A DNA stretch of 64,000 nucleotides from assembly GCA_964530325.1 (NCBI GenBank), contig CAZHAX010000009.1, positions 1-64,000 on the forward strand. The letters run 5' to 3'. The number at the start of each line of letters is the position of its first letter. The stretch's first letter is position 1. This document shows positions 53,901-61,500 of this stretch, in pieces. Position numbers and translations under genes: made by a program. This stretch comes from CAZHAX01 sp964530325 (GTDB lineage Bacteria > Chloroflexota > Anaerolineae > B4-G1). The notes below the pieces were generated by a model. It was given only the letters and a program-made list of their open reading frames with translations. It was not told the DNA's origin and ran no database searches.

Positions 53901-54149
53901 GGGCCGTTCCTTCTCGATGATCTCGGTCATCGTCTGCAGATTGAGCGGCTCGATGTAGGTCACGTCGGCCATCGCCGGATCGGTCATAATGGTGGCCGGA
54001 TTCGAGTTGACCAGCACGATCTCGTACCCTAGCGCCCTCAGCGCCTTGCACGCCTGGGTGCCCGAGTAGTCGAATTCGCACGCCTGGCCGATGATGATCG
54101 GCCCGGAGCCGATGATCATCACCTTCTGGATGTCGTCGCGCCTTGGCAT
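50949..54149 (-). CDS. carB: Carbamoyl-phosphate synthase large subunit
   Basis: A full-length 1066-residue enzyme with two ATP-grasp halves (MIIGSGPIIIGQACEFDYSG at the N-terminus; MILGGGPNRIGQGIEFDYC starting the second half), EINPRTSRSSALASKATGFPIA and a C-terminal MGS-like regulatory domain (VLISVSDREKDLALAVAQEF). It makes carbamoyl phosphate from bicarbonate, ammonia and two ATP for arginine and pyrimidines. The small subunit gene carA is not within the window. A good promoter lies 55 bases upstream. Confidence 0.97.
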   Translation of the reverse strand: MPRRDDIQKVMIIGSGPIIIGQACEFDYSGTQACKALRALGYEIVLVNSNPATIMTDPAMADVTYIEPLNLQTMTEIIEKERPDALLPNLGGQTGLNLSSELARTGVLEKYGVKVIGVDVDAIERGEDRTVFKQTMQSLGIETPDSEAAYTVDEAEKIAEELGYPVVIRPAYTLGGTGGGHVYNVEELRVVASRGIAASMVGQILVEESVLGWEELELEVVRDAKNQMITVCFIENVDAMGVHTGDSYCTAPMLTISEELQERLQQYSYDIVEAIQIIGGTNIQFAHDPQTGRVVVIEINPRTSRSSALASKATGFPIALVSSKLAGGLTLDEIPYWREGTLEKYTPWGEYVVVKFARWAFEKFRDAEDKLGTQMRAVGEVMSIGKTYKEAFHKSIRSLEIGRHGLGFAKDFHERSLGELLFMLNEASSERQFIMYEALRKGAEVDELHRRTHIKRWFIEQMKELVELEEELLAHKGKRLPDELLTRAKKDGFADLYLAKILASSQKEIRDRRTELGVVEAWEGVPVSGVEEASYYYSTYNAPDSVPVSDRRKVMILGGGPNRIGQGIEFDYCCVHAAFALRDLGYESIMVNCNPETVSTDYDTSDKLYFEPITVEDVLSIYGKERPEGAVVQFGGQTPLNIARELAEAGVNILGTSVDTIELAEDRDQFRQMMEKLGIPMPEAGMASTLEEALAIAERIGYPLIVRPSFVLGGRGMEIVYDQQMLEQYVAAAVEVTPDRPILIDRFLENALEAEADALSDGADCFVPTVMEHIEQAGIHSGDSACVIPPASIPERHLETIRRYTRTIALELRVVGLMNMQYAIADDTVYVLEANPRASRTVPLVSKVCNIPMARCATQLMMGQKLSDLGLSDKLIPHFGVKEAVLPFNMFPEVDPVLGPEMRSTGEVLGLDETFGLAYFKSQEAAQQSLPLEGTVLISVSDREKDLALAVAQEFSALGFEIRATEGTREFLAKHGIDSSYVRKQHEGRPNIVDGIMNREIHLVVNTPVGKLSQHDDSYLRKAAIKYKVPYITTMAAALAAAKGIAERRERQTHVRSLQEYHKGIK

Positions 54150-54204
54150 CTAGCATCCTCCCGTACCTGTGACGGCTCGGACCACGCAAGACCGAAATCG
54201 GGGC

Positions 54205-54233
54205 ATTATGGCCCGCAATGAGACCCATGTCAA
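54205..54233 (-). promoter_or_regulatory. Promoter of carB
   Basis: TTGACA (54233-54228), 17-base spacer, CATAAT (54210-54205) on the minus strand. Confidence 0.8.
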
Positions 54234-54308
54234 GCTCTCAGACAAACAGCGCAGGCCAGCACACGCCGAGCTGGCCCGCCGCAGTCCCACCCCCGGGCGA
54301 CGCACCGG

Positions 54309-55132
54309 TCACACGAAGGTGGCAATCTCCTCCAGCTTCTTCCTCTTCAGCTCCGAAACCGTTGCCCCATCCGCCGGGTAGCCGACCACCAGCACGCAGA
54401 ACGGCCGCTCACCCTCGGGCCGGCCAAGCATCTCTCGCAGGAAGTCCATGCGGCTGGGCGTGTAGGTCAGGCAGGCCAATCCGGCATTGTGGACGGCGGC
54501 GACGAGGAGGCCGGTGGCAATCCCGACGGACTCCTGCACGTAGTAATGGCTTACTCGCTCGCCAGCAGGCGAAGTGCCATACTTCTGGGCGAAGACGACT
54601 ATCAGGCACGGCGCTTCTTCCAGAAAGGGCTTGTGATTATCGGTGCCCAGCGGAGCGAGTGCCTCAAGCCACTCTCGGCCGGCGCGGCCATGGTAGAACT
54701 CGTACTCCGCCTCTTCCGCAGCCGCACGGATGCGCTTCTTCGCGGCTCCCTCGGTGACGACTACGAAGTGCCAGGGCTGGCAGTTAGCGCCGCTGGGGGC
54801 GGACCCTGCTGTGAGCAGACAGTCCTGTATCACACCGCGCTCGATGGGCTCGCCAGAGTAGTGGCGTACGCTGCGGCGCGTCTCCAGATGCGCCCTGAAC
54901 GCGGCAGCCCGCTCTCTCATCTCCTCCAACTTGAGCCGGCTATGGGAATACGGCACCCGCCNNNNNNNNNNNNNNNNNNNNNNNNNNNNNNNNNNNNNNN
55001 NNNNNNNNNNNNNNNNNNNNNNNNNNNNNNNNNNNNNNNNNNNNNNNNNNNNNNNNNNNNNGCCCGCTCTCTCATCTCCTCCAACTTGAGCCGGCTATGG
55101 GAATACGGCACCCGCCTGCCCGAATCTGCCAT
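54309..55132 (-). CDS. Nitroreductase-family protein, interrupted by an artificial N run
   Basis: The body (54309-54956) is a nitroreductase: RRSVRHYSGEPIERGVIQDC, SAPSGANCQPWHFVVVTE, EEAPCLIVVFAQ, FMN-binding fold. The true start is at 55132 on the far side of the N run: GGGAGGAGCCG then ATG, reading MADSGRRVPYSHSRLKLEEM, which joins the body exactly when the duplicated 55 bp flanking the N run is collapsed (about 222 residues). Such enzymes use FMN and NAD(P)H to reduce nitro compounds or quinones. Last gene of the ZIP-plsY operon. Confidence 0.9.
54907..55116. other. Assembly gap of 100 N flanked by a 55-bp identical overlap
   Basis: Bases 54907-54961 and 55062-55116 are identical, and 54962-55061 are N. 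The repeated 55 bp lies inside one gene (nitroreductase) and would break it, whereas removing one copy and the N run restores the reading frame and start. So the two contigs overlap and the gap is a scaffolding artefact; 55 is also a common assembler k-mer length. Confidence 0.92.
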
Positions 55133-55155
55133 CGGCTCCTCCCGTTTGCCCGCCC

Positions 55156-55770
55156 CTAGATGGTCCACTCGTCGTGGATCACGCCGACCAGGTACCAGAC
55201 GCCCCCCTCCTGCTCGAGCACCAGGCGCAGGCTCACCCAGTCCATACCGCCGTACTGGGGGTCGAATCCGCTGAAATAGTACTCGACGAAGACACCGTCC
55301 GGATAGAACTCAGGTATGTTGTTGATGGTATTGCCCTGCCCCAGCACTTCGTTGTAGGCGATCTGCTCCGCATGGGCGAAGTCCTGGTCGTAGACAAACT
55401 GCTCGTAGTAGTGGGCGAAGGTGAGCTCTATCGGCTCCCCAGAGCCGTCGTAGTAGCCCCAGAGATATGTCGTCTGGTCCATTAGTAAGCCCACTACCGA
55501 CTGGGAACCGAAGACCAGATGCTCGTCCCGGACGTAGGTGTAGGGAGAGAAGCGCACCCCCTTGCTCGGGTGGGCCAGCGCCGCCAGGGCTTCCATGTCT
55601 CGGTCGCGCAGCGCAGCGACGGCCTCTTCCGCGATCGCCCGCACGATCTCCTCCGTCCGGGCGTCATCGGCCGTGGGAGTTGCGGTCGGCGTCGGCGTGG
55701 GCGCAGCGGTACACGCCGGGAGCACAAGCAATAGGGCAGCGGAGAGAATGCCTGCGAGCCGTTTAGTCAT
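55156..55770 (-). CDS. Small lipoprotein of unknown function
   Basis: Start at 55770 follows GAGGAGG; 204 residues. Lipoprotein signal (LSAALLLVLPAC), a TPTPTPTATPT linker, a helix (TEEIVRAIAEEAVAALRDRDMEALAALAH) and a compact alpha/beta domain ending WYLVGVIHDEWTI. The shape suggests an NTF2-like domain (DMEALAALAHPSKGV). No catalytic motif seen. In operon between plsY and nitroreductase. Confidence 0.8.
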   Translation of the reverse strand: MTKRLAGILSAALLLVLPACTAAPTPTPTATPTADDARTEEIVRAIAEEAVAALRDRDMEALAALAHPSKGVRFSPYTYVRDEHLVFGSQSVVGLLMDQTTYLWGYYDGSGEPIELTFAHYYEQFVYDQDFAHAEQIAYNEVLGQGNTINNIPEFYPDGVFVEYYFSGFDPQYGGMDWVSLRLVLEQEGGVWYLVGVIHDEWTI

Positions 55771-55831
55771 GCGGCCCTCCTCGCCCTGCGGGCACAGGGC
55801 AGCAACGGCCAAGGCAGAAGGCGGCTGCCGC

Positions 55832-56434
55832 CTAGGTAGATATCACAGCCTTCTCTTCACCGCGCAGAAGGCGACAGATATTCGGACGCAGCGACCAGAG
55901 AGTGAGCACGGAGGTGAGAACGCCATGCAGCACGTGAGCCCAAGGCCCTGCACCCAACACTGCACGCACGCCCGTCACAACGGGCAGCGCGATTGCCACA
56001 GCGATCGACCCAAGCGATGTTCGCCCGGAGCGGGCGGACCGGGCAAGCAGCACGAGGGGAAGGATCACGGCGTTCCACGGCCAGAGCGCCGCCGCCCCGC
56101 CCATCGAAGGGGCCGTGCCGGCGCCTCCCCGGAGACCCAGGAAGATGGAGTAGTTGTGGCCCAGCACGGCCATCACGCCGGTCAGCGCCTGCAGGATGAT
56201 CGGCCCGGCTAGTGCGCGCACTATCAGCACGGCCAGGGCTGCCTTAGCTATGTCCCCCACGCCGCACAGCAGCGCCACCGGCCAGCCTGCCGCTCTCATC
56301 ACGTTAGTGCCGCCGGTCCGGCCGCTGCCCACCGTGCGCAGGTCAACGCCGCGCAACAGCCGAACGACAACGAAGCCCACCGGCACAGAGCCTAGTACAT
56401 ATCCCGCAGCCAATCCGCCTACCCAAAGCCACAT
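55832..56434 (-). CDS. plsY: Acyl-phosphate glycerol-3-phosphate acyltransferase PlsY
   Basis: A 200-residue membrane enzyme with the three PlsY motifs: GSVPVGFVV, GSGRTGGTNVMRAAG and GHNYSIFLGLRGGAGTAPSMG. It makes lysophosphatidic acid from acyl phosphate and glycerol 3-phosphate in the first step of phospholipid synthesis. RGGAGTAP replaces the usual KGGKGVAT, a moderate deviation. It lies 22 bases after the ZIP transporter gene. Confidence 0.93.
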   Translation of the reverse strand: MWLWVGGLAAGYVLGSVPVGFVVVRLLRGVDLRTVGSGRTGGTNVMRAAGWPVALLCGVGDIAKAALAVLIVRALAGPIILQALTGVMAVLGHNYSIFLGLRGGAGTAPSMGGAAALWPWNAVILPLVLLARSARSGRTSLGSIAVAIALPVVTGVRAVLGAGPWAHVLHGVLTSVLTLWSLRPNICRLLRGEEKAVIST

Positions 56435-56456
56435 ACAGGTCGTCTCCAGTGCAGTG

Positions 56457-57272
56457 TTATCCCAGTGCTACGTCCAGCGTCATCATCACGGCGAAGCCCA
56501 GCATCGCTCCCCACGTGGCTATGTGGGTGTTCTTCTCCAGCTGGGACTCCGGGATCAGCTCCTCCACAACGACGTAGATCATGGCTCCGGCGGCGAAAGC
56601 CAGGGCATAGGGGAGTATGGGCTTGATCGCCAGCACCGCCGCCGCCCCCAGGACGCCGGCGACCGGCTCGACCACGCCGGACAGCTGCCCATACCAGAAG
56701 CTCTTCAGTCGGCCGAACCCTTCTCGGCGAAGCGGGACCGAGACCGCCATCCCCTCCGGGAGGTTCTGGATGCCAATGCCCAGCGCAAGCGCGATCGCCC
56801 CCGAGACCGATGCTGCCGGCAAGCCAGCCCCCAGGGCACCGAAGGCCACTCCCACGGCCAGCCCTTCCGGGAAATTGTGGAGCGTGATAGCCAGCACCAG
56901 CAGCACGCTGCGCTGCCACTGCGTCTTGATCCCTTCCGCTTCCTCCATCGGATAGCCCAGGTGGAGGTGGGGCAGAATCCGGTCCACCGCCCACAGAAAG
57001 AGGGCGCCCAGCAAGAAACCCGCCGTGGCCGGCACCCACGTGGGAAGGCCGCCCCCCTCAGACATCTCGATCGCCGGCGCCAGCAGTGACCAATAGCTCG
57101 CCGCCACCATGACTCCGGCGGCGAAGCCGAGCATCCCATCCAGCACCTTTCTGTTCACGCTCTTGAACACGAAAACGGCCCCCGCCCCCAGGGCCGTCAG
57201 GAACCAGGTGAAGGAGGTGCCCACAAGTGCCTGCTGTATCGGCCTCAGGCCCGCGATCCACTCGGCTATCAT
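56457..57272 (-). CDS. ZIP-family metal transporter
   Basis: Start at 57272 follows GGAGGAACGGT; 271 residues, eight helices. The metal-binding helices read ITLHNFPEGLAVGVAFG and GIGIQNLPEGMAVSVPL, the ZIP (GufA/ZupT type) signature. It imports zinc or other divalent metals. First gene of the operon; a promoter is 59 bases upstream. Confidence 0.94.
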   Translation of the reverse strand: MIAEWIAGLRPIQQALVGTSFTWFLTALGAGAVFVFKSVNRKVLDGMLGFAAGVMVAASYWSLLAPAIEMSEGGGLPTWVPATAGFLLGALFLWAVDRILPHLHLGYPMEEAEGIKTQWQRSVLLVLAITLHNFPEGLAVGVAFGALGAGLPAASVSGAIALALGIGIQNLPEGMAVSVPLRREGFGRLKSFWYGQLSGVVEPVAGVLGAAAVLAIKPILPYALAFAAGAMIYVVVEELIPESQLEKNTHIATWGAMLGFAVMMTLDVALG

Positions 57273-57330
57273 ACCGTTCCTCCGCTGGCGCCCGCAGGCG
57301 GGCCTTACGCCCACCCGGGCACCGCGCCCA

Positions 57331-57359
57331 AGTATAGCGAATTCACGATCACCAGTCAA
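57331..57359 (-). promoter_or_regulatory. Promoter of the ZIP-plsY operon
   Basis: TTGACT (57359-57354), 17-base spacer, TATACT (57336-57331) on the minus strand. Confidence 0.8.
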
Positions 57360-57387
57360 CCGCGCCGAGTGCATGCCCCGAGGCATC

Positions 57388-57501
57388 TGTAGGGCGTCAG
57401 AGTTATTGACAATCGTGCGAAAGGTAGTGAGGATAGTGTCAGAGTTAGTGAGAATGCCCTACATCGGGCACTTGTGTCAAAGATGGTGGCAACACCCTAC
57501 A
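57388..57501. repeat. Three IS-end-like repeats
   Basis: GTCAGAGTTATTGACAAT (57396-57413), GTCAGAGTTAGTGAGAAT (57438-57455) and GTCAAAGATGGTGGCAAC (57476-57493) are versions of one unit; the second and third are followed by CCCTACA, and TGTAGGGC precedes the first. Clusters of such 20-bp repeats are typical of the ends of IS21-like elements. No transposase gene is left, so this may be a solo end. Confidence 0.55.
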
Positions 57502-57575
57502 TCTGGCGGTGATGCAGCTGGAGCGGCCGAGACTGCTTCCCAGCACCGACCGAATGTGTCGTGGCCGTGAAGGCT

Positions 57576-57592
57576 GGGCGCCTCAGGCGCCC
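57576..57592. repeat. 17-bp GC hairpin
   Basis: GGGCGCC-TCA-GGCGCCC, inside the stretch that separates the IS-end repeats from the truncated lipoprotein; followed at 57610-57635 by a GTAGGGGCCG-type palindromic sequence. Confidence 0.45.
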
Positions 57593-57674
57593 CGGGTCCG
57601 TTGTGCCCTCTGGTAGGGGCCGTTTCGAACCCCGCGCGGACGGGACGCCGGCAGACCCCGACGCCGCACAAAGC

Positions 57675-57866
57675 CGCCTTGGACACGGCAGGAGATGTCA
57701 CTGCTGCATACGCTTGGATCAGCTCGGCGAGCGCTTGTTCCGCACCGTCGGGCGGCGAGGCGACCGTGGTCGATTGCGCAGGAGTAGGAGCGCCCGACGA
57801 TCCGGTCGGCGTTCCGCCCGTGCTACAGCCGCAAAGCCATACCAGTGCGATGAGGAGGACTGCCAA
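57675..57866 (-). pseudogene. Truncated lipoprotein
   Basis: From a TTG at 57866 the frame begins as a normal lipoprotein (MAVLLIALVWLCGC), a Gly/Ser/Thr/Pro linker, and the start of a helix (AEQALAELIQAYAAVTSPAVSKA). From about residue 65 the sequence becomes low-grade (Arg/Pro/Gly) and overlaps repeat-like DNA down to 57477, so the 3' part of the gene was probably replaced by mobile or repeat sequence. It follows the HD gene on the same strand. Confidence 0.6.
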
Positions 57867-57993
57867 TGCCCTTTGCTGGCGTCCCGCTGCCTACGTGCTC
57901 CGGCTGTAGATCCATATGTGGCCTTGGTCCAGCCAGGCTGGACTGCAGTATTGACCCAACCTACCGGTCAGCTCCGGTGGCAGCGCAGGGAGG

Positions 57994-58572
57994 CTATTCC
58001 TCCCCGGCCGCTGCCTCGTCGAAGACAGACTGCAGAGCACCCTCGAAGTCCATTCCCCTCACGGTCTCCCTGGCTTCAGGTGACATCCGGAGATACATGA
58101 ACCTCACCTTGTCTCTCGTTCTCTCCGGCCCGTTTTCCGCAAGATAGGAGGCGAAGTTGTCCTCGAAGAAGCTGGTGCTGTCAGCGTCAAGGATGGTGTC
58201 CGAGTACCTGTCCCCCCCGTGCTCGTGCCTTGAGATCGTTTGCGACACCGCGTCCACCAAGGCCTCGTCCGCTCCTTGACGCAGCAGGAATGCCCTGGCT
58301 ATCTCGGCAGAGCGGGTGGCATGCTCTCTCTTGTAGGTGTCGTAGTCGGCGAAGTCCTCCCTTCGAACCTCGCCCGCAGGAAACACCCTCTCGACGTCGT
58401 GGAGCAAGGCAGCTATCCTCAGGAAGAGGGGGGCAGGCTCCCGAAAGCGCTGCGCGTAGAGCAGCGCTGCCCGCCTCTCAGCGTCGAACGAGTGAGGCAG
58501 GACTCCCTTGCTCGGCGAAGCCCTCTCTGCGAGCTTCGCTACCCAGGCACGTGTCAGATCGTAGAGGTCCAA
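57994..58572 (-). CDS. HD-domain phosphohydrolase
   Basis: A 192-residue protein with a metal-dependent HD pattern: HSFDAERR (H28), LRIAALLHDVER (HD), KREHATRSAEIARAFL, and TISRHEHGGDRYSDTILDADSTSFF. Such enzymes hydrolyse nucleotides, phosphomonoesters or cyclic nucleotides; substrate unknown. Start is a TTG at 58572 with GAGGAG upstream, inside the end of the giant gene (19-base overlap), so the two are translated together and probably act together. Confidence 0.85.
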   Translation of the reverse strand: MDLYDLTRAWVAKLAERASPSKGVLPHSFDAERRAALLYAQRFREPAPLFLRIAALLHDVERVFPAGEVRREDFADYDTYKREHATRSAEIARAFLLRQGADEALVDAVSQTISRHEHGGDRYSDTILDADSTSFFEDNFASYLAENGPERTRDKVRFMYLRMSPEARETVRGMDFEGALQSVFDEAAAGEE

Positions 58573-61500
58573 TGGTCTCCTCTCGGCTTCTCGAGCAAGG
58601 CTCCGACAGTTGCGACCTCAGGTTTCCACACCCCGGCTTCGTACTTCGAGATGGCCGCGCCCAGTGTTGCCTCCTTCGACGGGTGAACGAATGGCAGCTT
58701 GACGACTACAGGACCGCATTGACCGGAATCGACTATGCAGAGCTCGTGCCCGCGCATGTGAATCGGCGGCACACTTGCGAGCTCGTGGTCCGCAGGGAAG
58801 TAGATCAGGTACGGGTAGTAGTTCGAACGTCCCGCCACATCCGTTGACGGGGCCCTGAGGGTGAGCTCGATCCTGGCGCGCGGCAGCTTGCCGGCCACTA
58901 CCACGGCGAGGGTCCTGTGGAGCCCCGCCATCTCCCCGATGGAAACGTCGACGCCGACCCTGTTGGGGGTCCCGGTGCTGTCCGTGAAGAGCTTGACCGT
59001 ATGTTCACCCACCTTCCTCTCCGTGGGAGCCCTGCTGAGCCGGTAGTAGTCGAATAGGTCCACGGGGGACTCGAATGCGTGCCACCACGCCCTGTGTTCC
59101 ACGATATCCTCGTAGAATGCCCTGGAGACTTGCTCCGCCTTTCTGCGATGGAACTCGCTCCATGCCTCCCTTCTGATCCGCCTCAAGCAACCGTAGAGGG
59201 AGCGCGCCTGCGCTTGCGTGAGGTGTCTTGAGTGAGTCTGAATGAACTCGGGCTCGGGCATTGACGAGAAGCCCGCAACGACGGTGCGATACCAGTCGAG
59301 GTTCTCCGCCGAGGCCGCGTCCAGCGAGCTGAAGAACGCGTACAGCGCGTCTACCACCCGTCTCGACAGAATGAACAGAAACGGAAGCCTCAATCCGCCG
59401 TGGCGCCTGACTGCCTCGGAGATGAGTATGTAGCGGGACACAGCTGTCATGCTGTCGACGGCCGGCAGCGCAGACCTCAGATCCATTGGCGCCGGTACGC
59501 TCTCATCTCGAAACCACATGCCGTACCCCGACTCATCCACCTGCTCCATCATGCCCAATTGACGGTCGAACAGATGAAGGAAAGGCAGGAAAGGCCGCAT
59601 GCCTCTTAGGTAGGATGGCAGGAAGTGCAGAATCCATCGATCTCGGTCCCTCCTGGACTGCGGTATCAGCGGAGTTCCCTTTGTCGGGTCGTATGGCGGC
59701 TGAAAGAAGAACACGCCAGCCTGGCGCCCGGTGACCGGATCCTCGGCGTGGAAGAACTCTCTAAGGTTGTCCATGAGGCTGCTGTTCGATGCCAGGTCGA
59801 CCAGCGTGTCTGCTGCACCAAACACCATCAGGTCATCCCTCCCAGTCTGTCGTGCTATCCTCCCGTATCTATGTGCGGACTGCCGCCATAGCCTGTCTCC
59901 ATCGAGGCAGATACTCCCCTTCGACTGCTCCGCGTAGCCGATCATCGACATTCTGACGGCCGCGCCAGCATCTAGAAGCACGACGCGCGGTCTCGTGTCC
60001 GCGCCCCAATGCGCTGGAGACAGGGCGTTGATTCCCGTCGCCACTGCCCCACGATAGGGTATTCCCTGATCGTCTGTGGGGAAGAGGCTCTTTCGCATCT
60101 CGCGCCCATCCAAGACCAAATCCTCACTGGTCACCAGGAACGTGCCAGCGATGGCCCTTGACCTCCTTGTCGCGGACCCCCTCCGGTCCGGCCCGGACCT
60201 CACCGAGATGCCCCTTTGCGCCACGTAGGCCGCGAACTCGTTCTGGCCGGACGCCAGGTACTTGCCCTGCACGTCCCCGCCAAGCATCACCGCCGCTGTC
60301 TGCCTGACAATCCGCCCGCTCTCCGACTCGGGCAGTGCACCTTTGAGCACGCACCAGTACCCCTTTCCTGCCTGCCCGCTGGGCTGAGCCGGCCTGTAGG
60401 GACGAACGCACAATTCCAGCAGCGTCTCCAGGTAACTCTGCATCTCCTCGGCACACGCGCCGTGGATTCGCGCAATCTGTTCGTGGCTCAATCCGTGCTG
60501 ATTCATCAGAATGTCAAGGTGCCTGAACTGGAAGCTATCGAACAGCTCGCCATCCCAGTCACCGACGCCCTGGCTCACTCTTTCGCCGAGCTGTGCGGCG
60601 CCGATTCCCTCGGGCAGGTGCTGAGGGTCATCGCTGTCCCGCAGTCTTCTCCACAGCAACTCAAGGCATCTTCGACTTGCCGCTTCGTCGACCATAGTCT
60701 CCAACTCGCCAGGGTCAAGCAGTCTGAGGTCATCTGCCTCGATCCTGTCCTGGTCTGCCTTGCCCGTCTTCCCGTCGAGCACGCCGATGTCATCCCACAT
60801 GTTCATGTCCAGGTCGTACAGCCCTGCCTCCCGGGCCATACGCCTCGAGAACTCATATGCCGCCCGCACGCAGTTCTCGAGAGCGGCGGCGACTTCGCCC
60901 TGGGCGGCGCTGGTGCCCCCGCGCCCGGCCAGTCCACCACATCGCCTCTTGACGTAGCTCCTGATTGTATCGTCGAAGAAGTCCATCACGATGACGTGGT
61001 CGGCGCCGTCAAAGCAGAGCGTGCGCTCATCCTGATCGGCGCCCCACCCAATCACCACGTGTTCATCTTCTGACACCAGGCGATAGGGTGCCACGAACCG
61101 CGCGATCCCAAGTCCGTGTCTGTACCCGGACGACTTGTATGTCTTCCCCTCGTAGGCGCGGATTCCCTTGAGCACTACAGCGTTGAACTCTCTCCATTCC
61201 CTCAGACTCGCTACCCAGTCACCCGTGATTCGCGTGCTGCCCGCGAGGATCGCCCGAAACAGGGCGTTGCGTGTCACCAGGCCTCCGGTATCCGTCCTGG
61301 TCGTCGTCCTGGTCAGGCCCATACCACGGAGCCGGTTGAAGCACAGGCTGTCCATCGACAGGAAGAACTCAGTGTCGATTGATTCGTGTGGGATCTTGAC
61401 GACGAGGGGAGGATTCCGCTTGGAATCAATGCGCTCGAGCTTGAAGACCATGTGCTCGGTACCGCTGCCGATGTATTGCACTGTGTATCTCATGCCCGGC

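Noticed and set aside
50988..54032. 1014-codon open frame on the plus strand
   Set aside because: It lies fully antisense to carB. Composition is rich in Arg, His, Val and Asp with no domain; it is a product of GC-rich third positions in the real gene.
54489..55274. Plus-strand frame crossing the N run
   Set aside because: It depends on the artificial N run and duplicated 55 bp and is antisense to the nitroreductase.
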